Positions 50,901 through 60,593 of a stretch of DNA of 64,000 nt are shown here, piece by piece. Every line of letters starts with the position of its first letter. Within the stretch, counting starts at the first letter, position 1. Made by a program: the position numbers and the translations under genes. Location: assembly GCA_035318925.1 (NCBI GenBank), contig DATHDS010000037.1, forward strand, positions 1 to 64,000, given 5' to 3'. The notes below the pieces were generated by a model. The model was not told where the DNA came from, made no database searches, and saw nothing but the letters and a program-made list of their open reading frames with translations. Origin of the DNA: VAXT01 sp035318925 (lineage in GTDB: Bacteria; Actinomycetota; Thermoleophilia; Gaiellales; Gaiellaceae).

Positions 50901-51488
50901 GTGGGGAGCCTTGCGCAACTCTCGGCCGCGATCGAAGCCCGTGACCCCTACGCAAGGGGTCACGCCTCGCGCGTCACCGTCTTCGCCAAGGCGATGGCGA
51001 ACGCGATCGGCCTCGAGCAGGAGCGGCTCTCGGTGCTGCGGCTCGGGGCGCTGCTCCACGACGTGGGCAAGCTCTCCGTCCCGCCGGCGGTCCTGCTGAA
51101 GCCCGGGCCCCTGAGCGAACTCGAGTTCGTCCAGGTGCGCCGCCATCCGGCGGCCGGCGTGCGCATGCTCCGTTCGCTCGGCGCGCCCCGCGAGATCCTG
51201 CCGTCAGTGCTCCACCACCACGAGCGCTGGGACGGGGCGGGATATCCCCGTGGCCGTTCCCGAGAACGGATCCCCCTGGAGGCGCGGATCCTGACCGTCG
51301 CGGACTCGTTCGACGCGATGACCTCGACCCGCCCGTATCGCCCGCCGAGACACGTGGCGGACGCTCTCGAGGAGCTGGAACGCTGCGCCGGATCCCAGTT
51401 CGACCCAGAGCTGGTCGGCGTCTTTGTCGTGGCGTGGGGCGAGGGCGAGCTCGACGCGCTCGTCTGGCACGAAGCCGCTGCCTCTTAG
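50901..51488 (+). CDS. HD-GYP domain phosphohydrolase
   Basis: 195 residues, almost only the HD-GYP domain: RDPYARGHASRVT, LLHDVGKLSVP (HD) and HHERWDGAGYPRG (GYP). Such enzymes hydrolyse cyclic-di-GMP to pGpG/GMP. There is no sensor domain; GTG 50901 is used because the upstream frame from 50826 runs through the divergent pntAa start. Its end overlaps the convergent dehydrogenase gene by 4 bases. Confidence 0.88.
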   Translation: MGSLAQLSAAIEARDPYARGHASRVTVFAKAMANAIGLEQERLSVLRLGALLHDVGKLSVPPAVLLKPGPLSELEFVQVRRHPAAGVRMLRSLGAPREILPSVLHHHERWDGAGYPRGRSRERIPLEARILTVADSFDAMTSTRPYRPPRHVADALEELERCAGSQFDPELVGVFVVAWGEGELDALVWHEAAAS

Positions 51489-52561
51489 AGCGTCGACCAG
51501 ACCTCGCGCTTTGTCTTCGTCCGTCGGATGACCTCGTCGGTGAACTCGGTCGTGCCTGCGTGGCCGCCGAGATCCGCCGTGCGGAAGCCCTCCGCGACGG
51601 CCTCGAGAGCGGCCTCGCGGATCGCCCGCGACGCTTGCTCGCCCTCCTCGCCCGCGTAGGCGAGCACCGCCGCGCCGGCGAGGATCATCGCCAGCGGGTT
51701 CGCGACGTTCTTGCCCTGGAGCGCGGGGGCGGTGCCGTGGGCGGCCTCGGCCATCACGGCGCTCATGTGCTCGGGATCGTCGTCGCCGAACGCGACGAGC
51801 AGCGACTCCGCGCCCGCGATCGACCCGAAGAGCGGGAGGACGAGATCGGAGAGGATGTCGCCGTCGCGGTTGAGCGAGGGGATGACGAGCGGGTCGCCGG
51901 CGGTTGCGATCAGCAGCGCAAAGGTGGCGTCGATGAGCTGCGGCTCGTAGAGCACGTCCGGGTGGCGCTGCGCAGCGGCGTCCATCTCCTCCTTCAGCAT
52001 CCCCTCGTAGACCGGGCTGACCGTGTACTTCGGCCCCCCGAAGACCTTGGCGCCGGTCCGCTGCGCGAGCTGGAAGGCGAACTCGGCGACCCCGTGGCAG
52101 ATCCGGCGCTCGATCCGCTCGGTGCGGAAGGCCGCCTCGTCCATCCCTTCGCCCTCTCGCCATTCCTTCGCACCGTAGGCGTCGCCGACGGCCATGCGGA
52201 CGACCGAGATCGGCGCGTGCACGCCGCCGTGGGGAATGACGCCCGGGATCCGCCGGCCCGTACGGACGATCACGCGGCCGCCGATCTCCTCGCGGAGGAT
52301 CCGGTTCGGAGAGCCGACGTCGTCGGCCCCTTCCGGCGTGATCGTCGCGGCCTTCAGCCCGAGTCCGTGCGTCCGAATCGCGGCCGCAGCCTCATAGACG
52401 ACCTGGTTCTTCGTCGCGCGGCGCGACTCGAGCGAGAGGTCGTACCGGTCGAAGTCGAGGTCGAAGCCGACGACCTCGGGATCGAGCACCCGGAGCGCCT
52501 CGTCTAGGAGCTCCTGCCCGGTTTCGTCCCCTTCGAGGACGGCAATCGTCATTTCTGCCAT
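51485..52561 (-). CDS. Isocitrate/isopropylmalate dehydrogenase family protein
   Basis: A 358-residue beta-decarboxylating dehydrogenase. TIAVLEGDETGQELL replaces the usual GDGIGPE. RTGRRIPGV, GGPKYTVSPVYEGMLKEEMDAA, PSLNRDGDILSDLVLPLFGSIAGAES and AAHGTAPALQGKNVANP carry the metal and substrate residues. It could be isocitrate, homoisocitrate or isopropylmalate dehydrogenase; no leucine or lysine gene is adjacent. TAGGAT lies seven bases before ATG 52561. Confidence 0.85.
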   Translation of the reverse strand: MAEMTIAVLEGDETGQELLDEALRVLDPEVVGFDLDFDRYDLSLESRRATKNQVVYEAAAAIRTHGLGLKAATITPEGADDVGSPNRILREEIGGRVIVRTGRRIPGVIPHGGVHAPISVVRMAVGDAYGAKEWREGEGMDEAAFRTERIERRICHGVAEFAFQLAQRTGAKVFGGPKYTVSPVYEGMLKEEMDAAAQRHPDVLYEPQLIDATFALLIATAGDPLVIPSLNRDGDILSDLVLPLFGSIAGAESLLVAFGDDDPEHMSAVMAEAAHGTAPALQGKNVANPLAMILAGAAVLAYAGEEGEQASRAIREAALEAVAEGFRTADLGGHAGTTEFTDEVIRRTKTKREVWSTL

Positions 52562-52742
52562 TGATTGGATCCTATTGCGCGTCGTCGGAGCACGCGATAC
52601 CGGGCTCGATCGCAAGGAGCGAGCGCTCCTCGGTTTGTTGCGTTCGTGGCGAATTCGACGGGCGCGAGTTGCGGCGTGAATTACCTGTCACATTCCGGTA
52701 CGCTCCTTCCTCCCCCGTTCATCCTTTTCAGGAGGCAATTAC

Positions 52743-52946
52743 ATGGCTCGAAAGACCATTCTCGTTTGCGACAACTGTGGTCTTGAGGTCGGTGAAGGCA
52801 AGGGCGCGACATTGCGGCTGAACTACACCGACGCGCGGCGCGGCTCGAAGCAGGCAGACCTTTGCGACAACTGCGCGAGCGGGATGCCCGGCCACGCAGC
52901 GGCGAGGCGAGGCCGCCGGCCGAAGTCAGCAGTCGGCGCGAAGTAG
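52743..52946 (+). CDS. Small zinc-ribbon protein
   Basis: 67 residues: two CDNC motifs (ILVCDNCGLEVG and ADLCDNCASGMPG) form a likely zinc ribbon, and the rest is basic (ARRGRRPKSAVGAK), suggesting nucleic-acid binding. A strong AGGAGG lies eight bases before the ATG and TACGCT further upstream, so unlike many neighbours it has a leadered mRNA. Function unknown. Confidence 0.7.
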   Translation: MARKTILVCDNCGLEVGEGKGATLRLNYTDARRGSKQADLCDNCASGMPGHAAARRGRRPKSAVGAK

Positions 52947-53029
52947 TCGGCACGCGGCAGCCGACCCGCGTTTGACGCACGTTCCGCACAGGGCCTGATC
53001 CGCGTCCGGGAGACGTCGGACCGCAGGTC

Positions 53030-53041
53030 TACGATAGGTCG
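53030..53041 (+). promoter_or_regulatory. Leaderless promoter of the addB-addA-nth operon
   Basis: TACGAT at 53030-53035, six bases, then ATG 53042. No LexA-type palindrome was seen here. Confidence 0.45.
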
Positions 53042-55987
53042 ATGGCCTCCCGGCAAGGCTTGACGCTGCTTTCAGGACCGGCGAACGCCGGCAAGGTTGC
53101 GCTGCTCCTCGAGCGCTACCTGGACGCGCTCGACCGTGATCCGGTGCTCATCGTGCCCTACGGATCGGACGTCGAGCGGATCGAGCGCGAGCTCCTCGCC
53201 AGGCGCGGCGCGCTCCTCTCGGGGCGAATCGGGACCTTCGATGATCTCTTCGAGCGCCTCGCCCGCGACGGCGGCGCCAACCGGCCCGTGGTCACCGATG
53301 CGCAACGGCAACTCATCGTCCGCACCGCGGTCTCGGCGGCGTCCCTGAACGGGCTCGGAGGATCGGCGCGCTTTGGCGGTTTCGCCGATGCGCTCTCCAG
53401 CGCGCTGAGCGAGCTCGAGTCCGGTCTCGTCGAGCCGGCCGACCTGGAGGGCGACCTCGGCCGCCTGTACGGAGCCTACCGCTCCGAGCTCGATCGTCTC
53501 GAGCTGTGGGACCGCGACCTGCGCCGCCGGTACGCCGCCGAGCGTGTCGCGGCAGAGCTCGAGTCCTGGGAGGGCCGCCCCGTCTTCGCGTACGGCTTCG
53601 AGGATCTGACTGGCGCCGAATGGGCGCTGCTCCAGGCGCTCGCCGGGCGCGCGGAGGTGACCGTCTCGCTGCCCTACGAGCCGAACCGGGCCGCCTTCGA
53701 TTCGCTGCGCCGCACGTCGGACGACCTGACGGCGCTCGCTGCCGGGCGCATCGAAGAGCTACCGCCCCGCTACGGCGAGATCGCCCCGGCGGCGCTCGTG
53801 CACCTCGAGCGCCATCTCTTTTCCGAGCAGCCACCGGTCGCCCCCGAGCTCGACGGGTCGGTCCGCTTTCTCGAGGGGGCCGGCGCACGTGGGACGCTCG
53901 AGCTGGTCGCCGAGGAGGCGCTGGACCTGATCCGGGGTGGCACCGCCCCTAACGAGATCCTCCTCGTCTGCCCGAACCTCGATCGCCACCGCGCCCAGAT
54001 CGAGACCGCGTTCAGCGCGATCGGAGTTCCGTTCGCGATCGAGGGGCGAATCCGGGTCGGGCGGACCGCCTTCGGCAAGGCGCTCTTCTCGCTCCTGCGC
54101 TTCGAGTGGCTCGGAGGCGATCGGCAAGACCTCTACGGCTTCCTGCGTTCTCCGTTCTCGGGTCTCACCCGCGCACACGTGGACTATCTGGAGGGGCGGC
54201 TGCGCGGCAGGGCGATCAACGACCCGATCCGAGTTGTCGAGGAGACGCTCAAGCTCCGCGGGCAGCCGCTCCGAGTGCTCGACATCTTCAGGGAGGAGGC
54301 CGACCTGCTGGCGGCCGTGCGGGGGCTCGCACGCTCGATGGTGCGGGCGGCGTACGGGGTCGAAGCCCCGCCCGTGAGCGAGGAGGCGATCCTCGATCTG
54401 CGGGCGGAGAAGGCCGTTGCGGAGCTCCTGGACGAGCTCCAGGCCTGGCTCGATCTCGGGGGCGCGCTCAGCCGCGAGGAGATCTTCGGCGCACTCGAGC
54501 GAGCAGAGCTCCGCCTGGCCCGGGGTGATGAGCCGGGACGAGTCGCGGTCACAGACCTGCTCCGGGCCCGGACACGGCGAACCGAAGTCGTGTTCCTGCT
54601 CGGCCTCGAGGAGGGGAGCCTGCCGCGTCGCGCGCAGAGCTCGCCCTTCATCGCGGACGAGGAGCGCCGCTCGATCGACGAGCGCTCGCGGCAAGCGCGC
54701 CTCGTCAAGCCGGATTCCGTCTCGCGCGAGCGCTACTTCTTCTACACGGCATGCACCAGGCCGTCTCAGCGTCTCTACCTCGTTCGCGAGGCGGCAAGCG
54801 ACGAGGGCTCGCCGCGCGAGCCGAGCCCGTTCTGGGGCGAGGTGCGCGCGCTCTACGGCGCCGACGACGTCGCCCGGTGGACGCGGCGGCGGTCGCTCGC
54901 CTCGCTCACCTGGCGTCTGGACGAGGCGCCTACGGATCGCGAGCGGCTCCGCGCGCTGAGCGCGCTCGCGGCCACGGACGCAGGCGAAGCCTCCGCACTG
55001 GCGCTTGCGAACGGCTGGGAGCGCCGCCTCGACCGAGCGCGTGGGGCGTTCTCGCGGCCGACCGAGATCACCGACCAGGTGTTGCTCGACGACCTTCGGG
55101 CTCGGGCCACCTTCGGCGTCACCGAGCTCGAGGGCTTCGCCGACTGCTCGTCGATCTGGTTCATCGAGCGCGTGATCTCGCCGCGCACGATCGACGGCGA
55201 GGTCGATGCGCGCCTCCGCGGCTCGATCGCGCACCAGACGCTCTACAAGTTCTTCTCCGGGATTCCGAAGCGCCTCGGGATCGAGCGGCTCGACGCGGAG
55301 CGGCTCGACGACGGTCTCGTCTTCCTGCGCGAGTGCCTGGCCGAGGCGATCGAGAGCGGCGTCTGGCTCGAGCTCACCGACCTCCAGCACCGCGAGCTCG
55401 AGGAGAGCCTGTGGCGCGATCTCGAGCACTACGTCCGCGAAGAGGCGGAGTCGCCGCTCGGCCTTGTTCCGAGGCGCTTCGAGGTCTCCTTCGGCTCCGA
55501 TCGCTCCGCACCCGAGCTGCAGAGCGGGCTGCAGATCGACGGCTTCGCGGTCACGGGGAAGATCGACCGGATCGACCTCGACCCGTTCAGCGCGCGCGGG
55601 ATCGTCCAGGACTACAAGTCCGGGAAGACGGTCCACTCGGCGGCTAAGATCGAGTCCGAGCTCAAGCTGCAGATCCCGCTCTACATGCTCGTCCTGCGCG
55701 ATCTCGTCGGGATCGAGCCGCTGGGCGGGCTCTACCGAGCGCTCGCCGGCGAGCGGCAGGCCCGCGGCCTGCTGAGGGCAGAGGCGGCGGACGACGTGCC
55801 CGGCTTTTCCGCGAATGACTATCTCGACGAGGAGGCCTTTTGGGCCCAGACCGAGCGGGCGAAGGAGCACGCCGTCAATTTCGTCGAGCGCATCCGCTCG
55901 GGCGAGGTGCGGCACGACCCGAAGGGCGGCTTCCCCTGCCCGACCTGGTGCGATCTGTGGTCGATGTGCCGGGTGGCGAGGTCGTGA
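53042..55987 (+). CDS. addB: AddB-like ATP-dependent nuclease subunit
   Basis: 981 residues. The N-terminal helicase-like part has a degenerate Walker A (GPANAGKVALL, Val where Ser/Thr is expected). The C-terminal PD-(D/E)XK nuclease is FAVTGKIDRIDLD ... VQDYKSGK. An iron-sulfur staple is suggested by FADCSSIW plus CPTWCDLWSMC near the end. With AddA it resects double-strand breaks for RecA. It overlaps addA by GTGA. Confidence 0.85.
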   Translation: MASRQGLTLLSGPANAGKVALLLERYLDALDRDPVLIVPYGSDVERIERELLARRGALLSGRIGTFDDLFERLARDGGANRPVVTDAQRQLIVRTAVSAASLNGLGGSARFGGFADALSSALSELESGLVEPADLEGDLGRLYGAYRSELDRLELWDRDLRRRYAAERVAAELESWEGRPVFAYGFEDLTGAEWALLQALAGRAEVTVSLPYEPNRAAFDSLRRTSDDLTALAAGRIEELPPRYGEIAPAALVHLERHLFSEQPPVAPELDGSVRFLEGAGARGTLELVAEEALDLIRGGTAPNEILLVCPNLDRHRAQIETAFSAIGVPFAIEGRIRVGRTAFGKALFSLLRFEWLGGDRQDLYGFLRSPFSGLTRAHVDYLEGRLRGRAINDPIRVVEETLKLRGQPLRVLDIFREEADLLAAVRGLARSMVRAAYGVEAPPVSEEAILDLRAEKAVAELLDELQAWLDLGGALSREEIFGALERAELRLARGDEPGRVAVTDLLRARTRRTEVVFLLGLEEGSLPRRAQSSPFIADEERRSIDERSRQARLVKPDSVSRERYFFYTACTRPSQRLYLVREAASDEGSPREPSPFWGEVRALYGADDVARWTRRRSLASLTWRLDEAPTDRERLRALSALAATDAGEASALALANGWERRLDRARGAFSRPTEITDQVLLDDLRARATFGVTELEGFADCSSIWFIERVISPRTIDGEVDARLRGSIAHQTLYKFFSGIPKRLGIERLDAERLDDGLVFLRECLAEAIESGVWLELTDLQHRELEESLWRDLEHYVREEAESPLGLVPRRFEVSFGSDRSAPELQSGLQIDGFAVTGKIDRIDLDPFSARGIVQDYKSGKTVHSAAKIESELKLQIPLYMLVLRDLVGIEPLGGLYRALAGERQARGLLRAEAADDVPGFSANDYLDEEAFWAQTERAKEHAVNFVERIRSGEVRHDPKGGFPCPTWCDLWSMCRVARS

Positions 55988-58900
55988 CCGTGGTCGAGGA
56001 GACGCGGGCGCCGAACGAGGAGCAGCTCGCGGCGATCGACGCAGGCGGGCTCGTCTTCGTCTCGGCGGGCGCGGGCACGGGCAAGACGACGGTGCTCGTC
56101 GAGCGCTTCGTGCGGGCGGTCTGCGACCGCGGCTTGCCCATCGACTCGGTGCTGGCGATCACGTACACCGAGCGGGCCGCGGGCGAGCTGCGCGGACGAA
56201 TCCGAGCGCGGCTCGCCGAGCTCGGGCGCCACGATCTCGCGCGCGAGCTGGACGGCGCCTGGATCTCGACGATCCACGGCTTCTGTCACCGGCTGCTGAA
56301 GGCGCATCCGTTCGAGGCGGGCATCGACCCGCAGTTCCGGGTTCTGGACGAGAATCAGTCGCGGGTGCTCGCCGGCGAGGCATTCGAGCAGGCGCTCGAG
56401 GCCTTCTGCGCGTCCGGAGATTCCGAGCGGATCCGGCTGCTCGCGACCTATCGCGCGCGCGGGCTGCGGCGGATGCTGACCGGTGTCTACGAGACGCTGC
56501 GCTCGGCGGGCCGGGACCTCGTGCTCGAGATCGCAGAGCGGCCGGCGCTGGCGACGCGGATCGAGGAGCTGCGCGAGGCAGCGCGCTGCGTGCTCGAGGA
56601 CACGGCCGGCCTGGAGAAGGCCGAGACGGCGCGGGAGAGCGCCGCGCGTGCGCTCGACCTCCTGGAGCGCCCCCCCTCGGCCGAGCGGCTGATCGACCTC
56701 TCCGACCTGGCGGCCCGCGGCGGGCCGCGTGCCCTGTTCGCGAGCTACGAAGAGGCGCGCCACGCCGTCGAGCAGGCGGCGCTCGACGAGCTCGCGGCCC
56801 AGGACCGGGGGCTCCTCGAGGAGCTGCTGCGGCGCTTCGCCGACGCCTACGCAGGGGCCAAGGAGGCCGAGTCTGCGCTCGACTTCGAGGATCTGCAACT
56901 CAATGCGAGGACCCTCTTGCGGGATCACCCGGCGATCCGCGACCGCGAGAGCTGGCGCTTCCGCTCCGTGCTCGTCGACGAGTTCCAGGACACGAACCGC
57001 CTCCAATGCGAGCTGATCGATCTCCTGGCCACCGAGGACCTGTTCTTCGTCGGCGACGAGTTCCAGTCCATCTACCGCTTCCGGCACGCGGACGTCGACG
57101 TCTTTCGCGAACGCCGTGAGGCCTCCGGCGGCGTGTTGGCGCTGACGGAGAACTACCGCTCGCGGCCCGAGGTGCTCGACGTCATCAACCACCTCTTCTC
57201 GGCCGACTTCGGCGACTCGTTCCAGCCGCTCTCGGCAGCGGGCCGCTTTGCCGATCCGGCGTTCGGCGCGGCCGTCGAGCTGCTCGTCACGGATAAGGCG
57301 ACCTACAAGGACACCGGCACGCACTGGCGCGCCGCAGAGGCCAAGCATGTGGCGACGCGCGTCAAGGATCTCGTCGACACGGGCGAGGCGACCCCTGGCG
57401 AGATCGTCCTTCTCTTCGCGGCGGGGACCGACGCGAAGCTGTACGAGGAGGCGCTGCGCGAGCTCGGGCTCCCGACCTTCCGCGCGACCGGGCGCGACTA
57501 CTACCACCAGCAGCAGGTCGTCGACCTCCTGGCCTACCTGCGGCTGCTGCACAACCGCTACGACGACGAGGCGCTCGTCACCGTGCTGGCCTCGCCGTTC
57601 GTGGGCGTCTCGAATGATGCGCTCATGCATCTGCGGCGGGCTGCCGAGCGCCGCCCCTTGTTCGTCGGGCTCGAACGCTCGCTGCCGGCAGGCCTCTCGG
57701 ATCGCGACGCCCAGTTCTTCCGCGCCTTCAAACAGCGCTACGACCGCCTGGCGGGTCTCGCTCCGCGGCTCTCGCTGGAGCGGCTCTGCGAGCGCATCAT
57801 CGCCGACCACGACTACGACCTGGCGGTGCTCGCGCAGTGGGACGGGCGGCGCCGCTACGCGAACCTGCGCAAGCTGGCTCGGCTGGCGCGCTCGTACGAG
57901 GAGTTGCGCGGCCCCGACGTCGAAGGCTTTGTCCGCTTCGTTCGCGAGCAGGGCACAGTCGGCGCCTCCGAGCTCGAAGCGGTTGCCGAGGAGGAGGGCA
58001 CAGACGTCATCCGCTTGCTCACGATCCACGGCGCAAAGGGCCTCGAGTTCAAGGTCGTCATCGTCGCCGACGCGGGCCGCCGCGGGGCGGCTCGCGACAC
58101 GGACGAGATCCTTTGCCTCCCCGACGGGCGCCTCGGCTTCCGCGTTGCCGATCCGTCGACGGGAACGCGGCTCGCGACCTCCGACTACGAGGAGGTAAAG
58201 AAGGTCGAAGACGAGGCCGCCGAGGCGGAGCGCCGGCGCCTGTACTACGTCGCGATGACGCGCGCGATCGACCGGCTGATCGTGTCGGGCTCGATCGACC
58301 CGAAACGCAACGGCGACGAGTCGACTCCGATCGGCTGGGTGCTTGCGCGGCTCGACGCGAAGGAGCTCGAAGACGCGGCCGACGCTCCGGTGGAGATCGA
58401 GCGCGACGGGGCCCGGCTCATCCTGCGGCTCGACCGGTTCGACGGCCACGAGCCGGCCGCGATCGAAGCCGATGAGACAACGGAGGATCCGCAGCTCGCG
58501 CTCTTCGCACTCGAGGACGGGAGCGTTGCGATCAGCGACGCGCCCAGGCTGCCCGACCTCGTACCGCTGCCGGAGCCGCCGGCGAACCGCGTGCGGGCGC
58601 TCTCGTACAGCGCTCTTGCGCTCTACGAGCGGTGCTCCTACCGGTTCTACGCGGAGCGGATCGTCGGGCTTCGGGAGACGAAGCCGTCCCGTGGCTCCGG
58701 GGAAGGCGGCCTGGCCGCGACCGAGATCGGCGACGCCGTGCATGTCCTCCTCGAACAGCTCGACCTGGCGTCGCCGGAGCCGCCGGCCGACCTGGCGGAA
58801 GCCGTACGGGCGCGCCATCCGACGGCGACCGACGAGGAAATCGCTCGCATCCGGGGACTGGTCGAGGACTACTGCCGGTCGGGCCTCGCCCAGCGGATCG

Positions 58901-59340
58901 CGTCGCTCGCCGGTGCGTCAGTCGAGCGCTCGTTCTCGTTCGAGCACGACGGCGTCCTCCTGCGCGGCCGCGTTGATGTGTTCCACGAGGCTGATGGCCG
59001 GGCGTTCGTGCTCGACTACAAGACGAACGTGCTCGAGGGCGCGACCCCCGCTGAGGTCGTCGAGCGCGAGTACCGGCTCCAACGGCTCGTGTATGCGCTC
59101 GCGATCCTGCGGGCGGGCGCCTCCGAGGTCGAGGTCGTGTACCAGTTCCTCGAGCGGCCGGACGACCTCGTCAGTAGCTCCTTCGGGCTCGACGACGTGC
59201 CGGCGCTCGAGGTGGAGCTATCGGCGGCGATCGCGACGATCCAGGCCGGTGAGTTCCGCCCGACGCCGAGCGACTACGCCTGTCCAACGTGCCCCGCGCT
59301 CGACCTCGTTTGCGCCGGGCCGCGCCTCAACGGTGCGTAG
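55984..59340 (+). CDS. addA: AddA-like UvrD-family helicase-nuclease
   Basis: 1118 residues. Walker A SAGAGTGKTTVLVERF at ~27, AITYTERAAGELRGR, ISTIHGFCHRLL, Walker B SVLVDEFQDTN, LTENYRSRPEVLD, LTIHGAKGLEFKVV and YVAMTRAIDRL are SF1 helicase motifs. A C-terminal nuclease domain reads LRGRVDVFHEADG ... VLDYKTN. The GTG start overlaps the addB stop by four bases, and nth overlaps its end by eight. Confidence 0.92.
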   Translation: MTVVEETRAPNEEQLAAIDAGGLVFVSAGAGTGKTTVLVERFVRAVCDRGLPIDSVLAITYTERAAGELRGRIRARLAELGRHDLARELDGAWISTIHGFCHRLLKAHPFEAGIDPQFRVLDENQSRVLAGEAFEQALEAFCASGDSERIRLLATYRARGLRRMLTGVYETLRSAGRDLVLEIAERPALATRIEELREAARCVLEDTAGLEKAETARESAARALDLLERPPSAERLIDLSDLAARGGPRALFASYEEARHAVEQAALDELAAQDRGLLEELLRRFADAYAGAKEAESALDFEDLQLNARTLLRDHPAIRDRESWRFRSVLVDEFQDTNRLQCELIDLLATEDLFFVGDEFQSIYRFRHADVDVFRERREASGGVLALTENYRSRPEVLDVINHLFSADFGDSFQPLSAAGRFADPAFGAAVELLVTDKATYKDTGTHWRAAEAKHVATRVKDLVDTGEATPGEIVLLFAAGTDAKLYEEALRELGLPTFRATGRDYYHQQQVVDLLAYLRLLHNRYDDEALVTVLASPFVGVSNDALMHLRRAAERRPLFVGLERSLPAGLSDRDAQFFRAFKQRYDRLAGLAPRLSLERLCERIIADHDYDLAVLAQWDGRRRYANLRKLARLARSYEELRGPDVEGFVRFVREQGTVGASELEAVAEEEGTDVIRLLTIHGAKGLEFKVVIVADAGRRGAARDTDEILCLPDGRLGFRVADPSTGTRLATSDYEEVKKVEDEAAEAERRRLYYVAMTRAIDRLIVSGSIDPKRNGDESTPIGWVLARLDAKELEDAADAPVEIERDGARLILRLDRFDGHEPAAIEADETTEDPQLALFALEDGSVAISDAPRLPDLVPLPEPPANRVRALSYSALALYERCSYRFYAERIVGLRETKPSRGSGEGGLAATEIGDAVHVLLEQLDLASPEPPADLAEAVRARHPTATDEEIARIRGLVEDYCRSGLAQRIASLAGASVERSFSFEHDGVLLRGRVDVFHEADGRAFVLDYKTNVLEGATPAEVVEREYRLQRLVYALAILRAGASEVEVVYQFLERPDDLVSSSFGLDDVPALEVELSAAIATIQAGEFRPTPSDYACPTCPALDLVCAGPRLNGA

Positions 59341-59998
59341 CTTCGTCTCCGAGGCCCGGAAGCGCGTCGGGCCGAAGCGGGCGCGAATCGCCCCGATCAT
59401 CGAGCGGCTCCTCGTCGAGCACGCGGACGCGACGATCGCCCTCACCTTCGGGAACGAGCTCGAGCTGCTCGTCTCCGTGATGCTCTCGGCGCAGACGACC
59501 GACGTGAACGTGAACCGCGTCACGCCGGCCCTGTTCCGCAAGTACCGCCGGCCCGAGGACTATCTCGCGGTGCCGGTCGAGGAGCTCGAGAACGACATCC
59601 GGCCGACAGGCTTCTTCCGGCAGAAGACGAAGTCGCTGCGCGGGACGATGAAGATGCTGGTCGAGGAGTTCGACGGCCAGGTGCCGCGCACGCTCGAAGA
59701 GCTGACGCGCCTCCCCGGGGTCGCGAGGAAGACGGCGAACGTCGTCGCGTCCGAGCTCGGCCACACACAGGGCATCGTGGTCGACACCCATGTCCGCCGC
59801 CTCTCCCAGCGGCTCGGCCTCACGAGGCACGAAGACCCGGTCAAGATCGAGCGCGACCTGATGAAGATCGTCCCGCGCGAGCACTGGCGCGTCTTCCCGC
59901 ACCTCCTGATCTGGCACGGCCGCCGAATCTGCCTCGCGCGCAAGCCGCGCTGCGAAGACTGCGTCCTCAACGATCTCTGCCCCTCGAGCCGCGTCTAA
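59333..59998 (+). CDS. nth: Endonuclease III (DNA glycosylase/AP lyase)
   Basis: A 221-residue base-excision-repair enzyme for oxidised pyrimidines. Helix-hairpin-helix LPGVARKTANVVASE with catalytic Lys, catalytic Asp in VDTHVRRLSQRLG, and a C-terminal 4Fe-4S site CLARKPRCEDCVLNDLC (C-x6-C-x2-C-x5-C). The GTG start overlaps addA, so three repair genes form one operon. Confidence 0.95.
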   Translation: MRSFVSEARKRVGPKRARIAPIIERLLVEHADATIALTFGNELELLVSVMLSAQTTDVNVNRVTPALFRKYRRPEDYLAVPVEELENDIRPTGFFRQKTKSLRGTMKMLVEEFDGQVPRTLEELTRLPGVARKTANVVASELGHTQGIVVDTHVRRLSQRLGLTRHEDPVKIERDLMKIVPREHWRVFPHLLIWHGRRICLARKPRCEDCVLNDLCPSSRV

Positions 59999-60050
59999 CG
60001 GAACGACCGTGTGACGGTCTGACCGCTGGACCGTTTGACCGTCCGCCAGT

Positions 60051-60167
60051 CTGTGCCGCCGTTCTGACTTAGCAACAGACTGTTGCAAAGTCGTTTAATT
60101 GGTGCCGCCGGGACGTCGAGTCTGGCTCCGGGACGGCATACGCGCATCGTGCATCGGAGCACCACTC
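60051..60167. repeat. 117-bp tandem repeat unit 1 (hairpin plus diverged ORF tail)
   Basis: Contains GACTTAGCAACAG-A-CTGTTGCAAAGTC (60066-60092). The following bases mirror the last ~20 codons of the minus-strand 91-residue ORF with a one-base deletion. Unit 2 follows directly at 60168-60283. The unit probably arose by tandem duplication. Confidence 0.65.
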
Positions 60168-60283
60168 TGTGCCGCCACCTCTGACTTAGCAACAGACTGT
60201 TGCAAAGTCGTTTAGGTGGTGCCCGCGAGGACGTCGAGTATTGCTTCGGGTGGGCGTACCCGCATGGTGATGTCGAGCAACAC
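60168..60283. repeat. 117-bp tandem repeat unit 2 (hairpin plus functional ORF tail)
   Basis: Hairpin at 60183-60209 and the real 3' end of the 60212-60487 gene. The hairpin lies just downstream of that gene's TAA and could act in termination or transcript stability. Confidence 0.65.
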
Positions 60284-60487
60284 CTGGCCCACCTCGGGGT
60301 CCCGCTTAGCGCTGCGCAGCAAGTGGACGATCGTCCTTGCCTGTTCGTAGCTCGGTCGGGTCAGACCCAACTCGTCTGCGAGCAAGCCGACTACCCGGTG
60401 CGTCTCCGCGATCGGCCGGCCGGGTTTGTCCAACTTCGCGAGCCCCGCGACGAGTCGTGCGTCGACATGGGGTGCAGCACGCGGCAT
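60212..60487 (-). CDS. Hypothetical 91-residue protein
   Basis: MPRAAPHVDARLVAGLAKLD, then RPIAETHRVVGLLADELGLTRPSYEQARTI: a helix-turn-helix-like, helical protein with a C-terminal RVRPPEAILDVL. It is flanked by copies of the GACTT...AAGTC hairpin on both sides (60183-60209 downstream, 60552-60578 upstream). I do not recognise the family; a DNA-binding role is a guess. Confidence 0.55.
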   Translation of the reverse strand: MPRAAPHVDARLVAGLAKLDKPGRPIAETHRVVGLLADELGLTRPSYEQARTIVHLLRSAKRDPEVGQVLLDITMRVRPPEAILDVLAGTT

Positions 60488-60551
60488 GAACCGAGTGTGG
60501 GCTCCGATGCCGCCACGCTCTGTGACAAGAGCGCAACAGTTCGCACCTCAC

Positions 60552-60578
60552 CAGACTTAGCAACAGTCTGTTGCAAAG
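60552..60578. repeat. Third copy of the GACTTAGCAACAG hairpin
   Basis: GACTTAGCAACAG-T-CTGTTGCAAAGTC. Same stem as the copies at 60066 and 60183 except for the central base, and with the same A-A mismatch. It lies 15 bases from the end of the PAS-protein gene. Confidence 0.7.
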
Positions 60579-60593
60579 TCGCTTCGGCTGGGT

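Noticed and set aside
52616..52742. Possible tRNA or small RNA before the zinc-ribbon gene
   Set aside because: No cloverleaf could be drawn; only a TACGCT promoter-like hexamer and AGGAGG are present.
55819..58818. 999-residue open frame on the minus strand opposite addA
   Set aside because: High-GC shadow of the addA gene; Arg/Leu/Ala-rich, no domain, while the plus frame carries all helicase motifs.
60051..60578. Hairpin copies near 60 kb as a CRISPR array
   Set aside because: Only three irregularly spaced copies, one gap spanning a gene, no uniform spacers and no cas genes.
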